From the NCBI RefSeq assembly GCF_013407925.2, contig NZ_CP060201.1, positions 3,596,001-3,660,000 of the forward strand: 64,000 nt of DNA, written 5' to 3'. Below are positions 62,494 through 64,000 of this stretch, piece after piece (the first letter of the stretch is position 1; each line of letters opens with the position of its first letter). Source of the stretch: Pseudomonas protegens. GTDB taxonomy: Bacteria > Pseudomonadota > Gammaproteobacteria > Pseudomonadales > Pseudomonadaceae. The notes beneath the pieces were generated by a model, which did no database searches, was not told the DNA's origin, and worked only from the letters and a program-made list of their open reading frames with translations. The translations under genes and the position numbers were made by a program.

Positions 62494-62538
62494 TATCCAC
62501 CGATTTGAGGCCCGCCAGTTTGAAGTGAGAGAGACGTA

Positions 62539-62745
62539 ATGACCCCGTCAGAGAAGCTAGTCGACTGGAACAGGAGATGGAGAATCCAGAGCGGCATTGT
62601 CATTTGTAGAAAGTGCGCGGCGCAGCAGCCCCAGACATTGAGGCATCAACCGTTCGATCACCGCTTTGGCTGTGGTGAGGTCAATTCTCAATTTTCGCAA
62701 CCTTGGTCTGACTTGGATGCGATCAGAAAATCATTCGTCCTATAG
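62539..62745 (+). CDS. Small zinc-finger-like protein
   Basis: A 68-residue protein with a C-x2-C ... H-x6-C pattern (VICRKCAAQQPQ and FDHRFGCGEV) that could hold one zinc. A GAGAG site precedes the ATG. Similar tiny CxxC/HxxxxxxC proteins occur in pseudomonads; no function known. It sits between the enolase and pyrophosphatase genes. Confidence 0.6.
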   Translation: MTPSEKLVDWNRRWRIQSGIVICRKCAAQQPQTLRHQPFDHRFGCGEVNSQFSQPWSDLDAIRKSFVL

Positions 62746-62849
62746 CCGGTAAATCTGTTGGTTTGGTCAGCGTAAAAATCGAATCACGTATATCCGTTGG
62801 CAAAAACGTCAGCGGCATTAGTCTTTCCTAGACGCTTGGAGATATGAGC

Positions 62850-63380
62850 ATGAGCTACGCAGACATCCCTGCTGGTAACGCCATCCCCGATGACTTCTTC
62901 ACCGTTATCGAGATTCCTGCAAACCACTCGCCGATCAAGTACGAGGTGGACAAGCCGAGTGGACAAATTTTCGTAGACCGCTTCCTCAGCACGCCCATGT
63001 TCTATCCGGCCAACTACGGGTTCATTCCAAATACGTTGAGCGATGACGGAGATCCATTGGATGTCCTGGTGATTTGCCCTTACCCGGTATCGCCTGGCGT
63101 TGTCATTCGCAGTCGCCCGGTTGGTGTGATGTACATGACTGACGAAGCCGGAGCGGATGCCAAGGTGATCGCAGTGCCTCATGAAAAACTGAATTCTATG
63201 TACAGCGACGTGAAAGAGTGCTCAGACCTCCCTGCGTTACTCCTCGCGCAGATCCAGCACTTCTTCGAAAACTACAAGGCGCTGGAGCCGGGTAAGTGGG
63301 TGAAGATGGGCCGCTGGGGAAGCGCAGATGAAGCGCGGGAAGAGATTCGCAAGTCGGTAGCGGCGTACGTCCCGAAATAA
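62850..63380 (+). CDS. ppa: Inorganic pyrophosphatase (family I), accessory copy
   Basis: A 176-residue soluble pyrophosphatase hydrolysing PPi to phosphate. The metal-binding signature [10 protein letters not shown] and the [29 protein letters not shown] and [11 protein letters not shown] blocks are intact. ATG at 62850 is preferred over 62844 by ribosome-site spacing and by the family start MSYxxIPAG. Family I pyrophosphatase is classically inhibited by fluoride, and ppa genes accompany fluoride riboswitches; this copy is extra to the core gene expected elsewhere. Confidence 0.95.
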   Translation: MSYADIPAGNAIPDDFFTVIEIPANHSPIKYEVDKPSGQIFVDRFLSTPMFYPANYGFIPNTLSDDGDPLDVLVICPYPVSPGVVIRSRPVGVMYMTDEAGADAKVIAVPHEKLNSMYSDVKECSDLPALLLAQIQHFFENYKALEPGKWVKMGRWGSADEAREEIRKSVAAYVPK

Positions 63381-63489
63381 GTCATCCGCCAGATTGACTG
63401 CGTCAGCCAGGAGTAGGTACTGAGGGGCAAGTGATTTGCGATTGGCCTCTCAGTCGCTTGCAACATCAAATTTTCAGGGAAACACACGT

Positions 63490-63915
63490 ATGGAAAAATG
63501 GGTGGCTTATGCCTTCATCTCAATGTTTTTTGCCGGGTTTACTTCTGTGATCGCCAAGATGGGACTCGCAGGCATTTCAGCTGAGCTTGGTCTAACCGTT
63601 CGCACCCTGTTCGTGTGTGCCTTTGTACTCGTATTCGCGGCCTGGGCTGTTCCGACACAGGAAGTGGCCAACATCACAAGCCGAAATCTGTATTGGCTAG
63701 GACTGTCTGGCGTTACCACTGCCTTGTCGTGGATCTTCTACTACAAGGCGCTGAAGGTCGGGGATGTCGCCACGGTGGCACTAATCGATAAAGGTAGCGT
63801 GGTCGTTGCCATGCTGCTCGCCGGTCTGGTGCTTCGAGAGGTCATCACGTTGCGCATGATCGCTGGCGCGGGCTTGATCGTGGCAGGGCTGTTGGTCATA
63901 GCCAAGAAGCCATGA
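63490..63915 (+). CDS. EamA/DMT-family four-helix transporter
   Basis: A 141-residue membrane protein with four to five helices, equal to a single EamA repeat (small multidrug-resistance-like size). It begins KWVAYAFISMFFAGFTSVIA and contains GLSGVTTALSWIFYYKALKV followed by GDVATVALIDKGSVVVAMLL, the EamA hallmark. GGGAA lies upstream of the ATG. Single-repeat EamA genes are often next to fluoride resistance genes; substrate unknown. The remaining 85 bases of the window show no gene. Confidence 0.85.
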   Translation: MEKWVAYAFISMFFAGFTSVIAKMGLAGISAELGLTVRTLFVCAFVLVFAAWAVPTQEVANITSRNLYWLGLSGVTTALSWIFYYKALKVGDVATVALIDKGSVVVAMLLAGLVLREVITLRMIAGAGLIVAGLLVIAKKP

Positions 63916-64000
63916 CACGGTTGAACGTCGATCAGCTCGGCGAGGACGGATAAACCTCGTGAGTATAATTTCTCATGGCGCTTGCCAGAGCCATAGTGGG

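Noticed and set aside
63916..64000. Right end of the island
   Set aside because: No thyA 3' sequence, AT-rich end or return to core-like sequence is visible, so the end must lie beyond the window.

Overview
The window looks like the chromosome of a Pseudomonas of the fluorescens group (P. protegens / P. chlororaphis / P. fluorescens-like). The left half is GC-rich, carries REP-type intergenic palindromes, and its gene order matches, from memory, the P. aeruginosa PAO1 segment PA0298-PA0342: spuBCDEFGH, a penicillin-acylase-type AHL acylase, serA, rpiA, ilvA, rppH, ptsP, lgt, thyA. No tool was run; all assignments come from reading the sequence and the translations.

Positions 1-33,680 are core genome. 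The spu operon (polyamine gamma-glutamylation, putrescine transamination and an ABC importer with two periplasmic binding proteins) is followed by housekeeping and conserved hypothetical genes: an acylase, a thioredoxin-like protein, an alpha/beta hydrolase, a prolyl-hydroxylase-like dioxygenase, the serA / D-2-hydroxyglutarate dehydrogenase pair, two SdiA-regulated-type proteins, rpiA, ilvA, a DUF2269/SDR/DUF2269 operon, a HAD phosphatase, rppH, ptsP, an NRDE protein, a TSUP permease and lgt.

At about 33,682 the resident thyA is cut inside its conserved dUMP-binding motif by a lower-GC genomic island that continues to the right edge; the far end and the lost thyA 3' part are not in the window. 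The island opens with its own promoter and an overlapping operon of three tyrosine-recombinase-like genes plus an HTH/coiled-coil gene (the ginABCD arrangement of GInt islands). The fifth overlapping gene is a complete but different thyA, so the island appears to disrupt an essential biosynthetic gene and replace it from its own recombination operon.

The island cargo (about 40.9-64 kb) is modular. Three copies of an approximately 80-100 bp dispersed repeat (41.0, 48.4, 50.6 kb) punctuate it. Between the first two copies lies the most novel-looking locus: a minus-strand operon with a candidate graspetide (omega-ester/amide RiPP) precursor carrying four TKTxxxxExDD core repeats and a PYLSRFA leader motif, its ATP-grasp ligase, a multi-pass membrane protein overlapping the ligase gene, and a DEDDh exonuclease upstream. 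Next come small membrane, secreted and regulatory proteins, a lone PD-(D/E)XK-like protein, and decayed fragments.

From about 57.1 kb the island carries a fluoride-resistance module: two fluoride (crcB-motif) riboswitches, crcB, a CLC-F type F-/H+ antiporter, three DUF190/PII-like proteins, two small membrane proteins, an extra enolase and an extra inorganic pyrophosphatase (two known fluoride-sensitive enzymes), and an EamA-type permease. No rRNA, tRNA, CRISPR array or transposase was recognised.
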